From NCBI GenBank assembly GCA_977006965.1, contig OZ345375.1, positions 62,001 to 126,000 on the forward strand: a DNA stretch of 64,000 nucleotides, written 5' to 3'. The first letter of the stretch is position 1, and every line of letters begins with the position of its first letter. A program made the translations under genes and the position numbers. Under the pieces are notes generated by a model. It searched no databases. It saw only the letters and a list, made by a program, of their open reading frames with translations, and had not been told where the DNA came from. Positions 1 through 11,460 of this stretch are shown here, piece by piece. The stretch is from Phymatolithon calcareum (taxonomy: Eukaryota; Rhodophyta; Florideophyceae; Hapalidiales).

Positions 1-55
1 GAGCTAGATTTTTAGGAAATATAGAGTATGATAGTGGCGTTGAACGCCACACTGT
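1..55. repeat. Terminal fragment of a 440-bp repeat, cut by the window edge
   Basis: The first 50 bases resemble the end of a repeat found twice more inside the hAT element at 20.15-22.49 kb (20765-20815 and, inverted, 21378-21425). All three end in a short palindrome of the form GTGGCG-n-CGCCAC (here 34-50, GTGGCGTTGAACGCCAC). The remainder of the repeat would lie left of the window. The family is unknown to me. Confidence 0.6.
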
Positions 56-3000
56 TCCGCTTTTTACAAAGCTTTTCGCCAGTCGAAGAATTCCTTGAAA
101 CACTCTACGTTCTTTGTTGCTTCCACTATGTCCTACTCTTTTGTCTCTTCGAGGTGCTTCTTTTGCCGTAGCAGGAAAAGGGAGAACTTTTCCAGTTGAT
201 GTCTTCTTCTCATCTCAAACCGTTCCTCAGAGTACCGTTCTTGTTTAAGCTTCTACCCCGGACTCCAATGCCTACTTATAACACTGGACCGCCTGCCCAA
301 CGCCTTGCGGATTCATCGATAGCGTCACACTGCAGCGCGGATGTTGCATGAATCAATGCGTTAATCTCTGCGAGTGGACGTTGACTTGACAGAATCGGCA
401 CCGGCTTACCGAATCGGGCCGCGGCGGCGACCTGTGCCATCAAGGTTGCAATTACCAGGCGGACACGGTTCCCGTACAGTGAGCAGATGGTCGACAGCCG
501 CGTTCAATGGAGAGTGCTGCAGCACCCGTGCCGACGCCACCAATCGTGGAGAGATATCCTGGCTGCATTACCTGCAGCAACCTTGATCTGATTTAAATGT
601 ATTAGGGGTCAGCGTGCAAAATAATCCTTCACTACTTTTTCAAATCTACTTTAGTGTACCGCCAAAACAGTGCCAGTTGGCAAAATAATTTCACGGCCAC
701 TTCGACTTGCATGCTGTATCCATTTAACCCTAGTACTTCTTGTTTATTCTACCTGTGCGATTTGAACTACCTTAGGCTTTTTAGACCTGGAAATAAATGA
801 ACAGAGGATGTAGCGTCTTGTAAATTGCAGACAACTGTTACCCTTCATTGGACAGAGATATTTATGCTACATAAATGTTGCTCGACTAGCCTCTCTTAGG
901 CATCTCATTTTGGGTTGACTTAAATCCCACCAATGCTGCTTTTCAGATGCAGGAACTGGAGAAAGCGATATATATCTTCTCCAGCGAAACCAAGTACGAG
1001 TTTATTTGTTTTATTATGTATATGGTAGGTGCTTGCTAGTGATCCAGGACAACTTCTCCACTTATCTCATACGCGAAATGTACTTAGGCGCGAATTTCTA
1101 GGCCTCGTTCATCACCACACACGCCCTCCGCTCGAGAAGTTTCGAAAATCTTCACATAGGAAAGACAGACATCTAATTCTTGAACTGTACTTTGTCCAAC
1201 AAATTGTGCTCGATATCTGTTCCTCAACAAGTCAAGCGTCATTTCCTGCTCTCGGAGCATGTGCGGAGGTTCTTATGTAGAACCGCAAGCTCAGAAACTA
1301 AGTGGTGCGAATCTGAATTGTTTTCATCATTTCAAACTTCAGGGTCTCACCTCATATAAAATACTGCCAGATTGTACATGTGAAAAAGATAGTTATCAAC
1401 TCCAAATGGCCCGGCCACCTCTAATACATTTTCGATGGACTTTTTTTCCAATTTTGTAAGCGACAGCGAGATTATTCACAACAGCGCCTCTCAGGTACGA
1501 CCTTTCGACATCGCCTTCAGTCGTGCCATAGTTAAGAAAACCAATGTTAAATAGAACTTCAATATTCTCAGTTTCGATGGCAGTCTAGCACTTCCTTGTG
1601 CCGCCGATACATCCGTTGGAACACCTCGAGATCCTTTGTGATAAGGTAATCGTAAGAGATTCGTGCACTTCAGACCAAAGTCCTATATACATTCGATCAT
1701 CGCTCGTGCAGGACCAGACACTCGAGGAGGAGAACATCATGCCTTGAGCACAAAAGAAATGCCTAAGGATGTTAAATCTGTGAACGTAAATCTACAGTTG
1801 CGCGCTCCACTGGTTTCTCTCATCCAGCTGCGCAAAAAGTCGGAAATTGTCGCAAAGGTGCGGACCTCGCTCGCGCGCTGCAGCGTTGGCTAAACACGGG
1901 TAGGATCGGATTTTTATATGGATGATAAGTTAAAAAATGTTGGTGGTATCATGGCTTGAAAGTGATTTCCACCTCGAAATAGCAGCGGAATGTTAAAGTT
2001 AACAACAGGTTGGGCATTGGAAACATTAGGATAAGACGGTAGACTGATCCACAACATATGCTGCATCACCGAAGGGAGAATTTTCCGCTTTTCGAGGAAG
2101 CATTCACGGCGCAGCATTCAGACTTGAGGCAACAACAACGAATGAACTTAGCCGGGCAGGGTATATCATCTCTATGGCTCGAGTTATGGAAACTTCACAA
2201 TCTAATCTGATAATGGAATCGCAGTGAGGCCAGTTTCAAGTCCCCAGAAGCTCCGTATGGTACTCTCTGTCAGGAGGCCAAGACAGTGCCGGTAACGTTC
2301 TGCCCAGAGTGGCTACTTTGGAAGTGGGAGGAATGGAAGGCCGCATTCATGGCAAGGCTTGCTGTATGAAATCGTTAGCGATAATCTCGACAATGCTTCG
2401 GAGGTTTAAAATGAAAACGATTTCGAGTTATTCCATATTGTGTGTTCTTTCAAGACGCGCATGGTTTATTTGAATAAAGTGTAGCCTGATTCGCGTCATA
2501 CGTCCAAAACGCCTTGCCACGATATTTCTATTTGAATATCCACCATTTAGATTGTTCTTATCTGTTATTGCGCGTTGATTGCTTCACCGGTGATATTAAT
2601 CTCCTTCACTTGCTTTTTGCGTTAATACAGCGACCGTCATCTTCACATTAAACGAATCAGCGGGATGCAAAGTCAGCTTCCGCATATTCACAAGCCAAAA
2701 ACTCAATCCAGTTTAGGGGAAGACCCTTGACGTATTTGATTCGCCAAATCTGCAATAAGCGATCAACGTCCGCGCCTTGCGTCTACCACCGAATTTGTGT
2801 TCAGCTTCATGGGAGAATCCAAAGGAGCCCGCAAATGTAGATTTGGCTTTCACATATGCAACATCCTTCGGCATTTAATCTGTGCTCGCGGCATGACGTG
2901 CTCCTCCTCAACGTGTGGGCCTGTAAGCTCCATGATCGAATGTATACACGGCATTGATCTGAAGTGCACAAATCCCTTACGATTACGTGTTCCAACGGAT

Positions 3001-5620
3001 GCATCGGTGACACAAGAAAGGTGATTAGCTGCCATCAACAATCAGAACATTGACGCTGTAAGTATGGCACAACTTAAGGCAATGTCGTCATTTCGTACCT
3101 GAAAAGAGCTCATAAAACAGGGAGCAGCACTGGAATAAATAATTTCCCTATCGTTCACGAACATGGAAATAAGGCCAATCAAAATGTATTAGAGTCTGAG
3201 AAAATTTAGAAACAAGCCATTTCAGTTGATAAAATTCCTATTACCACTTTCAATCTAGTAGTAAATTACATGAGGTGAGAACCTGAGGTTCAAAATGACT
3301 AATATATTTCGGTTTCGCAACGCATGATTTCTGAGATTGTTGTTCAACATACATGTGAGAGTCTCCGTATATTGAGGCTTTGTTTATTGCGAAACAGATA
3401 TCGAGCTTTTCGGAGAAAGTGGAGATTGACAGTCTTGTCGACGTGAAGATTCTCGAAACTTCTAGGGCTTGCAGCGAGCGAGGTGATGTACCAGGCTTAG
3501 AAATTCGCAACTAGGTACGTTTTAGGTATAAAGAAAGGGAAGAAGTTTTCGTTGATCCCAAGCAAACACCAACCATACGCATAGTCTGACAAAGCAATCA
3601 GTGCTGGGTTTCGCTGCAGAATATATCTACTGCTATCTCCAGTTGCATGATCTAAGTCAACCCAGGACGAAGTTCCGAGGATATTTTAGTCCGGCAGCCT
3701 TAATATTGCACAAAGGGCGCTATCCAATTAAGGGGAAGAGACATCTACAATTCGAAAGACGCTGTGTGCTCTATTCATGCATTTCCATCTCTCAGTTGGG
3801 AAAATGCAGCTTTGCTGCTTTCAAGTCGCAAAGGCAAACTTAACATGAAGTTCCATGGTTAAACCAAAACACTATGGAAGCCAAACTGGTCCTAAAATTA
3901 TTACGCCAACTCACACGGTAACTTGGTCTGTAAAAATGTCACGCACAGACTTACGTAAGTCTGTCCGTCTGGAAATTTAAACATTCCTTTTTTTGCAAAT
4001 AGGATCGCCGGATTTTTTTGCTTATCGACCAATCAAGACCGCCGGATCCTTCTTTTTTCCTCCCTTTTTTGCCAATAGGATCTCCAGATTCTTGAGTATT
4101 TTTAGTATGGCCCTTTGAAAAGAACGAAAGTCCACGAAAATATAATGGCCGCTCCTAGGGTCAGAAGCCGAAGTTCTTAAAGACCCCATCGATATCTCTG
4201 CATTTGGTAGACTTTCAAAACTTACACCCCACAGACCCCAGCATGTAGGAACGAAAACCTCTTCCCCTATTTTCCACTAATTTTTGGCTGGGGTCGACAG
4301 GCACGCACTGCTTGTTAGACCTGAATTTGCGTTCCATTTAGGCGGAATATATGACAATGGGTGCCAATACAGCTTTGAACCGGGCGCCAATTCAGGTACT
4401 AGCGTTTCTTTCAAAGGATACTAAGCTGAACCTGTTGAGGAACATGTAGACATTGCTGTGCCGCCCAGTTAATTGCAGTGATTGCGATTGACGAAGTGCC
4501 GTCGCGCCGAATCGTAAACACAAGACGTTTTTGCCAGCTGAAAACTTCAATCAGGCACCGTACGCTCGGACAAACAAAGGACCAGGAACACTTTTTCTCC
4601 CTGCCGATTCCCCCTTGAATATGGCGCCACACGTATGTGCAGCGTGAACAGGTGATATTCATTGACTCGCGCGGCAGTTCTGTACCTGTATAAAGCGCTG
4701 CAGAGCGAAGCAAACGTTGATCACATAGTCCTGTGCCATCCCCCTTAACAAGGTTCTGCTGCACGTCGTGTGCGTCTCTGTACACCGAGAATGGCTTCCA
4801 GCTGATTACCGTGGGACTGACGTGGGATTGTTTGGTCAGCTAGTCGAGGCACGGGTGTCCAGGCACGGGTGTCCAGGCACGGGTGTCGACCCCGTCATCA
4901 CGTCTCTCGTTACAGGCAGTACGAGTCATTTATAGCTACATATTTGTCGCTCAGAATCTAATTTAAGATTATATTTTGCGGTACAATTTTTTTTGAAAAT
5001 CTAATTCTGCGCGCAATGTTTATCAGGGGTCACTTATTGTAGACACCTGCGAAAATTCAATTGTATCGAAGCGCTTATTTCCTGCTCATCACCATGGGGA
5101 GTTAAAATACAGAAGTGACCTTGTAATGCTCAATTGTGAAGCACTGCTATATTGTGCGAAGATAGCTTTTTGGCGCCTTTGACGTCTGGAAAAAATTGCC
5201 CATCTCTCTGTTTGCTACCGTGCGTTATCTCTCCTAGTCTACCTTCCTAGTGATTTGCTACAGTTTGAAACTTAGGAGCACAATGTCATGTCTCTCGAGA
5301 ATATTTGCTAATCATCAAAAGCGCAATCAGGTTTCTGCTTGCAGCTCATATAGAACGAACGTACCCTTTACAAGCAGCCATACTTAACTTTCATTCTTGT
5401 CGCGTCAAGAACATTACAGATTACTAAAACTCTTTGCTTGTCCGGAGAATGACGAGAATTCCGAATAGCATCGGCTCCTGCAGTGGGTTCATTTCGAGAA
5501 CTGTCATCGTTTTCGTAGATAAAAAAAGTTGAAGTTGAAAAGGTGGAAGTAGGTCCTTAAAAGTCTTTCTCGGCATTACTGAAACGAGCTACATTCCCAC
5601 GTCAGCCAGTCCAACCATTG
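56..5620. other. Anonymous region without a recognisable gene
   Basis: I see no conserved coding domain in this stretch. On the minus strand around 250-135 a frame reads as a charged helical tail rich in Arg, Glu and Lys ending in a stop, possibly the end of a transposase-like protein. A 124-codon minus-strand frame at 4785-4411 has several CxxC-like cysteines (ITCSRC, SFVCPSVRC) but no family I know. Around 3990 and 4065 a short AT-rich word (TTTTTTGCAAATAGGATC type) occurs twice. Composition is mixed and AT-leaning with many stops, as expected of decayed repeats or intergenic DNA. Confidence 0.5.
4846..4888. repeat. Short tandem repeat, three copies of a 14-bp unit
   Basis: The unit AGGCACGGGTGTCC occurs three times head to tail, the last copy diverging into GTCGACC. 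It lies just 5' of the minus-strand 124-codon frame at 4785-4411. No function is implied. Confidence 0.8.
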
Positions 5621-5793
5621 AGCCTGATTTAAATTACCCAAACTTGCAGATGTACTTTATCGCAATGGTGTTTGCTCCGAAAAAGATTTTTGACCAATTC
5701 CACTTTAATTCCATTTCAATGGAGATCTGTGCTGAATTTACAAATCCAGAGCTCTCTCCTCGCGAAATATAATTTTTTGACTGAAAATCTCAT

Positions 5794-6306
5794 CTAGTCT
5801 TTTCCTTCATCGTCGCTTGTACCAGAAGAGCTGGTACCAGAAGAGCTGGTACCAGAAGATCTGCTGTCTCCTTTGACCTTCTTGAAAGTCTCCTCCCTCA
5901 CAGGAACATTCTTGACTTCACTTTTTCCGATAGCCCAGCTCCCGCTTCCCTTCCATTTCGAATCAACCTCGAAAAAGGCTGTGAAAGGAGAGATGTACTC
6001 GCCAAAAACTGGAGGCGTACCGAGCGGGACAAGAGCAGTACCCTTAAGAGTAACCAATTGCAAATCCTGCGGCTCACCACGAATAATTGTCGGACTTGTA
6101 GACACATCACCCGCAATTTCGTAGATAAAAATCTCGTCGAAAGGAGGTGCCAAGGCTTGTGTCTGTTTGGCCTGTCCGGTGACCTTTCCACTGACAGCGT
6201 TCACGATAAGTGAAAATCGGAGAATAGTAGCTCCGGGAAGTCCATTGTTACCAGCAATACCGTTCACAAGGTAGAGACCAATTTTGTTTCCTGTATCGCG
6301 CGGCAT
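5794..6306 (-). CDS. DUF1842-like protein, copy 1
   Basis: An intact 170-codon reading frame starts at ATG 6306. The conserved part (about residues 8-145) has the beta-rich pattern I associate with the bacterial family DUF1842 (Pfam PF08896): GLYLVNGIAGN, then FSLIVNAVSGKVTGQA, then QTQALAPPFDEI, and a later stretch around GEYISPFTAFFEV. No signal peptide or membrane segment is present. The C-terminus (residues about 147-170) is low complexity, with SSGTSSSGTSSSGTS encoded by a 15-bp tandem repeat at 5820-5865, then an acidic DDEGKD tail. The gene is paired head-to-head with its paralogue at 8453-8905. The family's function is unknown. Assignment is from remembered patterns, so the family is moderate confidence while the gene itself is well supported by conservation of the paralogue. 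Confidence 0.75.
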   Translation of the reverse strand: MPRDTGNKIGLYLVNGIAGNNGLPGATILRFSLIVNAVSGKVTGQAKQTQALAPPFDEIFIYEIAGDVSTSPTIIRGEPQDLQLVTLKGTALVPLGTPPVFGEYISPFTAFFEVDSKWKGSGSWAIGKSEVKNVPVREETFKKVKGDSRSSGTSSSGTSSSGTSDDEGKD

Positions 6307-6451
6307 GGCTGAGATGGTAGATTGATGTGCTTGCTTTGTGATTTCTGATTTGGTTCAAGAAACTTTAGCTTGGCTTGAGTAAATATGCTATTTCGAAATA
6401 TAAGTTTTGGCTTATGTAGGAGATTTTTGACAGTATGCGAGTGAGATTGCA

Positions 6452-6558
6452 GCTGCAGATTCTTGGGAGGCTGTTAAAGATCTCTTCAACGACCCGTGGG
6501 AAACAGTTCACTGTACTGGTATTCTGGGAATCGCTCTACTGTATGTCAGCTCTTTAAC
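6452..6558 (+). other. Exon-like conserved block ending in a GTAAGT donor, copy 1
   Basis: This block follows an AG (TTGCAG) and ends exactly at GTAAGT (6559). In one frame it encodes SWEAVKDLFNDPWETV followed by a hydrophobic HCTGILGIALLYVSSLT. The same block on the opposite arm (8330-8223) is practically base-identical, while surrounding arm sequence has diverged by roughly 10% or more. That pattern suggests a short constrained exon of a gene divergent from the DUF1842-like genes, or a gene-conversion tract. I do not recognise the peptide and cannot join it to other exons. Confidence 0.4.
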
Positions 6559-6980
6559 GTAAGTCCACTTTCATGATATCATACGTTCAGAGTGCACTGC
6601 AGGGTTGTACAGTATTGTTAAATGAACAGTATTTGTGGACGTAACAGAAGAACTACCCCGGGGGGCCCTGAAAAATCATCATTTTTGATGAGTTTGAACT
6701 TATCAGAAAATCAGTTTTTGATCTCTTCATACATGTACGTCAAGAACATACATATACGGTACACGTAATGTACTTTTTTACTCAATAAATTAAATTTCCC
6801 TGTGTTAGACGGCCGGGTGCATAAGGAGATCCAGATTTTGTTCCATGATGTCTGCTGCACAAATCTCTTCTCACAATGGCGTAACGAGAACACAGAATAA
6901 AAATCCTGCTTTGGCAATTATGATTTTCGCAGTGGAGTTTGCTGACGAAAAACAGAATGGCATTGTATTTCTACAATATG

Positions 6981-8004
6981 GGGGGGGGGGGAAATTGTAT
7001 GTTTTTATTTTCTTTCTTTCTTTCTTTTATTGCGGGATTTATCAGAGCTGGTAAACAACTCCACATCCTTACGGCTCCAGTAGACTTAACAGATACGAGT
7101 GGTACTTGATGTCACAACAGCTGCCCAAGCTGCACAATGTGCAGACCTTGGGGAAGCTTAACATCTATATCGCTACATAGCCAATCTTCAGTCGCCGTCC
7201 TTCAAAGGGATGCCCCGGGTTGGAAACCATTTAGGACGCTCACGGTAGCTAGTCATCTCGCTGCCTTCTTTCATCTTCTTCTGTCTTCTCTCCCAGCTTC
7301 CTTGCGCGTTGCGGCACACCACTCAGGGCGGAATCCATGTACTACCATACTACCAGAAGGTGATAGTCTTCTCCCATGGGGAGGCCGGATCACAGCTCTT
7401 GCAAGTTCAAAAAAACCCTGCACTGTAGCGGGGAAAAATTCCTGACTGAGCTCTTGGTTCCTATCTGTGACGCACAGGTGAACGGGCCGGACCGGTATGA
7501 TAGCCGGCCTGTATCAAATCCGCTTAAATTCGCAAGATTTTCTCGAAATCTTGCAACGGCGGGCTTGGGTCTGGCATTTCAAGTGTGGCAAGTTCTCGAT
7601 TCGCCAAGTCCCTGGGGTGCGCGATCACGATCGCGTCCGCCATTTCCGGCGGGATTACCGTCGGAAGGAGCGCTTTGTGCAGCTTTATCGCTGCGGGCAC
7701 TTGCGCCGGCGCGGGCGCCCGCGCCCGCGCCGGAAACTTGTCTTTTTTCGTTTGTGGTCCGTTCGGTCCGGTCAAACCCTTCTCCTTCCGGTCCTGTTTT
7801 TATTTTACAAGCCCTCAACGCCGGTATTCACCAACAACAGAGCAGCTTGGGTCTCAGTAACTACCCTGTGTAACAATTATGTTCCCAAATCACAATTGCT
7901 GCACTCATCTCCATTATCTCCAACTCTAGTATCCATCACTTGCTACGTTCTTCTTCTTCGCAGTAAAAATTGCCGAGTAGGGTAAACCTCCGCAGTCGGA
8001 GGTC
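6981..8004 (-). mobile_element. E902-family retroelement, truncated, hosting a nested R700 element
   Basis: The insert is flanked by a perfect 15-bp duplication TATTTCTACAATATG (6966-6980 and 8005-8019). It begins with a G-run and AAATTGTATGTTTTTATTTT, then, after the nested R700 insertion (7012-7794), continues with ACAAGCCCTCAACGCCGG at 7807 to about 8004. The same sequence, uninterrupted and almost identical, is at 55185-55410. On the minus strand the G-run side is the 3' tail, so this copy is 5'-truncated. It splits the centre of the inverted duplication. No protein is encoded. Confidence 0.8.
7012..7794 (-). mobile_element. R700-family non-autonomous retroelement, copy 1
   Basis: This 783-bp insert is flanked by a 12-bp duplication TGTTTTTATTTT (7000-7011 and 7795-7806) inside E902. 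On the minus strand it starts with a GGACCGGA... ACCGGACCGAACGG head, followed by a perfect 12-bp GC hairpin (7706-7717 with 7722-7733, loop 4), and ends with GCAATAAAAG and an (AAAG)n tail at 7012-7035. Two further copies are at about 11535-12300 and 18996-19690. No long coding frame is shared by the copies, so it appears non-autonomous and LINE-dependent. Confidence 0.75.
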
Positions 8005-8222
8005 TATTTCTACAATATGCGTGTACCGTATATGTATGTTCTTGACGTACGTGTATGAAGAGATAATATTTCATTTTTTGAAGGGTTCAAACTCATCAAA
8101 AATGATGATTTTTCAGGGGCCCCGGGGTAGTTCTTCTGTTACGTCCACATATACTGTTCATTGAGCAACAATACAACTATGCAGTGCACTTTGAACGTAT
8201 GATATCATGAAAGTGGACTTAC

Positions 8223-8330
8223 GTTAAAGAGCTGACATACAGTAGAGCGATTCCCAGAATACCAGTACAGTGAACTGTTTCCCACGGGTCGTTGAAGAGA
8301 TCTTTAACAGCCTCCCAAGAATCTGCAGCT
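8223..8330 (-). other. Exon-like conserved block, copy 2
   Basis: This is the minus-strand equivalent of 6452-6558, with a GTAAGT donor (seen as ACTTAC at 8217-8222). I find essentially no differences from copy 1 inside the block, although the sequence just outside it differs at many positions. Both copies point toward the centre of the palindrome, opposite to their neighbouring DUF1842-like gene. Confidence 0.4.
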
Positions 8331-8452
8331 GCGATCCCTCTCACATACTGTCAAAAATCTCCTACATAAGCCAAAACTTGTATTTCGAAATGGCAGGTTT
8401 ACTCATGGCAAGCTAAAGTTACCAGCAAGCACATCAATCTATCATCTCAGCC

Positions 8453-8905
8453 ATGCCGTGCGATACAGGAAACAAAATTGGTCTCCACCTTGTGAACGGT
8501 ATTGCTGGTAACGAAAGACTTCCCGGAGCACCCACTCTCAGCTTTTCACTAACCGTGAACGCTGCCAGTGGAAAGGTCACTGGACAGGCCACACAGAAAC
8601 AATCTTTGGCACCTCCTTTCGACGAGATTTGTATCCACGACATTACGGGTGATGTACATGTAAGGCCAAAGGATTTGCAGTTCGTTTCTCTAAAGGGTAC
8701 TGCTCTTATATCGCTCGGTTCGCCTCCATTGGTTGGCGAGTACATCTCGCCTTTCAGAGCATTTCTTGCCGATAGTTCGAAGCACTGGAACGGACACGGG
8801 AGCTGGACTATCGGAAAAAATCAAGTCAAGAATGTTCCTGTGCGAGAGAAGACTGTCGTGGTGGTCGACGTAGAGACTAACGATTCTCTTATAACCCCGA
8901 CGTAG
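8453..8905 (+). CDS. DUF1842-like protein, copy 2
   Basis: An intact 150-codon frame starts at ATG 8453 (MPCDTGNKIGLHLVNG). It aligns with copy 1 over about 140 residues with conserved blocks FSLTVNAASGKVTGQA, SLAPPFDEI and GEYISPFRAF. It lacks about ten residues around the middle (after GDV) relative to copy 1 and has a different C-terminus without the Ser-Gly-Thr repeat (VVVVDVETNDSLITPT). Retention of an open frame in both diverged copies argues that both are, or until recently were, functional. The family is otherwise mainly bacterial to my knowledge, so horizontal origin is possible but untested. Confidence 0.75.
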   Translation: MPCDTGNKIGLHLVNGIAGNERLPGAPTLSFSLTVNAASGKVTGQATQKQSLAPPFDEICIHDITGDVHVRPKDLQFVSLKGTALISLGSPPLVGEYISPFRAFLADSSKHWNGHGSWTIGKNQVKNVPVREKTVVVVDVETNDSLITPT

Positions 8906-9088
8906 AAGAAGATTCGATGACGCTTTCCTGCAGAAATTTGCATTTCGTGAGAAGTTTGTGATGGATTTGTACGACAGCACGATTCAAATGGAATTAAAGT
9001 GGAATTGGCTTAAAATCTTTTTCTCAGCAAACACCATTGCGTGCGGCAGTTATATGGAGGTGAAGATATGGGTAATTTAAAACAGGCT

Positions 9089-10252
9089 TAATTTTTAGAC
9101 TGTATGGCTACGGAATGTGGCTCTTCTTCGACAAACCGAGGCGGATAAGCATTTTAGTCTCATACAAGCACATTGCACATTCCGGTATTAGTTATTAGCG
9201 CAAAGGCCTTTCTCCCCAACAATTCGTGAAGGAATTAGAGCTATGGGTCCTTCTGAGGACATCATTGAAGATCCTGAACTAGTGGATGGCACACAGTCAT
9301 TAAATTGCAGCCGCAACTATAGGCTTACGAGGACAATCGTTTGTGATTTTTAAGTAAACTGTTCAGTGGTAGTGTCTAAGTGTAGTACAATTTCCAAAAT
9401 GAGAACGTAGATTAACACCAAGTACAGGAACGCTTGCGAAAGCTCGTATAATTGAGATAATTGGAGTAGTATCGAAAACACGTAATTGCTACGTGCAGAA
9501 AACGGTTGTTTTGTTGGACACATAGCGTAAGTCTGTGAAATTTGTGAAACTCAAGCTTCTGTACAATGATAAGCTGTTTTCAAACTGCTTCAAAAGGTTA
9601 CCTTTTGGGTGGGCCATCTTCTCGCAATATTGTAAGAATACGAAGTCAACCGCAAATTCTCGTTGCTAATCTTGAGGACAAAACGGTGATCCGATGGTAG
9701 GGCTACGCATAGCTTGTTCATTGGACCTATATTTATACAAATAGCCACGGGCAGCGATCATATAATTTCCCCCAGATTGACGAATCTGTCTCGTTCTAAA
9801 ATTCGCCTCTCTACTTTTTGATATACGAGGAAAATTACCTGTATTGGCTCTTAAAGCCTGTAAACCCGTCTGTATGTGATCCCAACAATAGGTTCGATAT
9901 TCCACGGGAAGGACCAGCTCAAAGTAATCTTCACAAAACCGTTCAATTCACTGCATTCTCTCCGTGCAACGGCAGCTCGAAAAGCAGCCTGTTGAATCGT
10001 CACTTACTTCATCGCAATATGTAGAAGTAGGATGGAAGAACCATACGATATCACAACTCAGCCAACCTCGAATTGGGGCAGGCATAATAAGATAAAACAA
10101 AAATGGAATGGTCACGAGGATACATCCGTCACGATGGTCCTTGCCGCTAATACATACGCCATCGCATTAGCTCTAGGTCAAAATCACCAGTACATAGCTG
10201 AAGGTCATCGGAAGAGGATTTAGCAATGATTCTAAGAATTTTGTTTTAAAAA
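9089..10252. other. Anonymous region
   Basis: Only short frames interrupted by stops are present, with no domain I recognise. The sequence is AT-leaning and does not match the repeat families named elsewhere in this annotation. Confidence 0.4.
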
Positions 10253-10400
10253 AGGTAGATTTTTATTTTAAAGTTACCATCGCATCTGCTGACGTTTCGG
10301 GCAACTTTACTAATGCCAAGAAGTTTTTGCTGGATTCTGTCTAATGAAGAGTTTCATTTTTATTGATGTAACGCGATTCAGTGAACTACAAAAAACCACC
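10253..10400 (+). repeat. R4 repeat fragment
   Basis: The segment beginning TTTTAAAGTTACCATCGCATCTGCTGACG and running to a CTACAAAAAACCACC word recurs at 22715-22930, 29046-29085, 34165-34375 (minus), 62430-62625 and 62660-62765. On the opposite strand it ends with GGTAACTTTTAAATAAAATTC, which looks like the 3' end of a polyadenylated retroelement. No coding content. Confidence 0.6.
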
Positions 10401-11329
10401 GATGCTCGAATTTTTGAGAAATGATTTGTCACATCGGCATAGGTAAAGGCGCTCTCATATCAAAGAATGAAGTCCTTCAACGACAATGATGTTACGCTCC
10501 GCCAGCGAAGCTGTAGGAAACATCGGCCGGCGCTCCGCTGACGAAGACGTAGGAAGCAATGAGGAAATGATGTAATTGGTACGACGAACGAACGAGAGGG
10601 GCATCGTACGAGCTTCGATGGCACCCTGAGACATTTTTACTGCTATTTCTGTAATAGAACCCGATTAAGCGTCGATTGGAATCACAGATATCAGCATCGT
10701 CAAATTATTGCGTCGCAGAGAGGACATTTTGAACATACGAAATGCCTCTAAAATACATCGCTACAAGCGTCGATTTTCCCTCGACTCTTTGTGAGACGAT
10801 GAACTGCGGAGCACCGAAAAGTGCTGAACTCGAAGACAGTGGAGGTCATGACAAACACGATGCCGGTGCATGGTGTCGCAAACACGAAATCAAGGAGCAT
10901 GAATGGTTGAGATTACATGAGAAGGTGATCTGGAAATTAGAGCAGTCTCTCTGATTTACATGGCATATAGTTATTATCGTGGCTCGTTATAGTTGATTCT
11001 CACCGGCAGAGGAACGCGCAATGGGCAGACCAGTATTTGGCAATGACCGGCACTCACATGTAAGATCACTGAGCACATCTCGCAGAGAATCGGCGCCTCG
11101 GAAATTGTATAAATAAAATCTGCGACCTGCGCTGATCCCAATCTGGGCACGTCGAAAGTAACAAGAATATTCCACGTCAAACATTATGCTACAGAAGTAA
11201 CCGCAAGGCTGTCAAGCCAGTTGCTTTTTGTAAAGAAGACTTGGGGCTCGCACGGGGGCACTGTGCACCCAAGCCGCAATTTTGGACAAACAAACACCAT
11301 TTGGGGTGTTCTAGTGAGACGTGGAGGCA
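10401..11329. other. Anonymous region with a short imperfect direct repeat
   Basis: Around 10495-10555 a word of the type GCTCCGCnnnCGAAG.nGTAGGAA occurs twice about 38 bp apart. Nothing else stands out; the short frames here show no domains. Confidence 0.35.
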
Positions 11330-11460
11330 ATAAAGGTAATCTCACTTATCAATGAACAAACTTTCTCGATCCTCAATGATTGGGTGGTTGATGAACTTGG
11401 GCAGGCATACAGGAAAGGCGCGACCCGAGATTGATCCAATCGCATCAGTCGTGCATTGCA
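11330..11460. repeat. Segment duplicated at 44.2 kb
   Basis: The stretch from AATCTCACTTATCAATGAACAAACTTTCTCGATCCTCAA to GGCGCGACCCGAGATTGA matches about 44190-44285, the 5' flank of the AlkB-like gene. It shows that the pseudogene at 12.3-13.0 kb arose from a duplication that included upstream DNA. The two parts are now separated by an R700 insertion. Confidence 0.7.

Larger units (their letters stand above)
5621..6765. repeat. Left arm of a large inverted duplication
   Basis: This segment is the reverse complement of 8020-9088 with roughly 80-90% identity by eye. The match runs from GCCTGATTTAAATTACCC (5622; reverse complement near 9070) to the word GGTACACG at about 6765 (reverse complement near 8020). 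Each arm carries one DUF1842-like gene transcribed outward and one exon-like block that is nearly identical between arms. Confidence 0.85.
8020..9088. repeat. Right arm of the large inverted duplication
   Basis: This is the reverse complement of 5621-6765, including the DUF1842-like gene, its upstream exon-like block and the 3' flank with GGTAATTTAAAACAGGCT. The arms were originally separated by only a few hundred bases, before the 1.0-kb E902/R700 insertion. Confidence 0.85.

Noticed and set aside
16-600. Terminal hairpin GTGGCGTTGAACGCCAC as a Helitron 3' end
   Set aside because: No CTRR follows the hairpin in any of the three copies, and no TC start was found.
7001-7035. CTTTC microsatellite as a simple repeat
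   Set aside because: It is the reverse complement of the R700 3' tail next to its target duplication.
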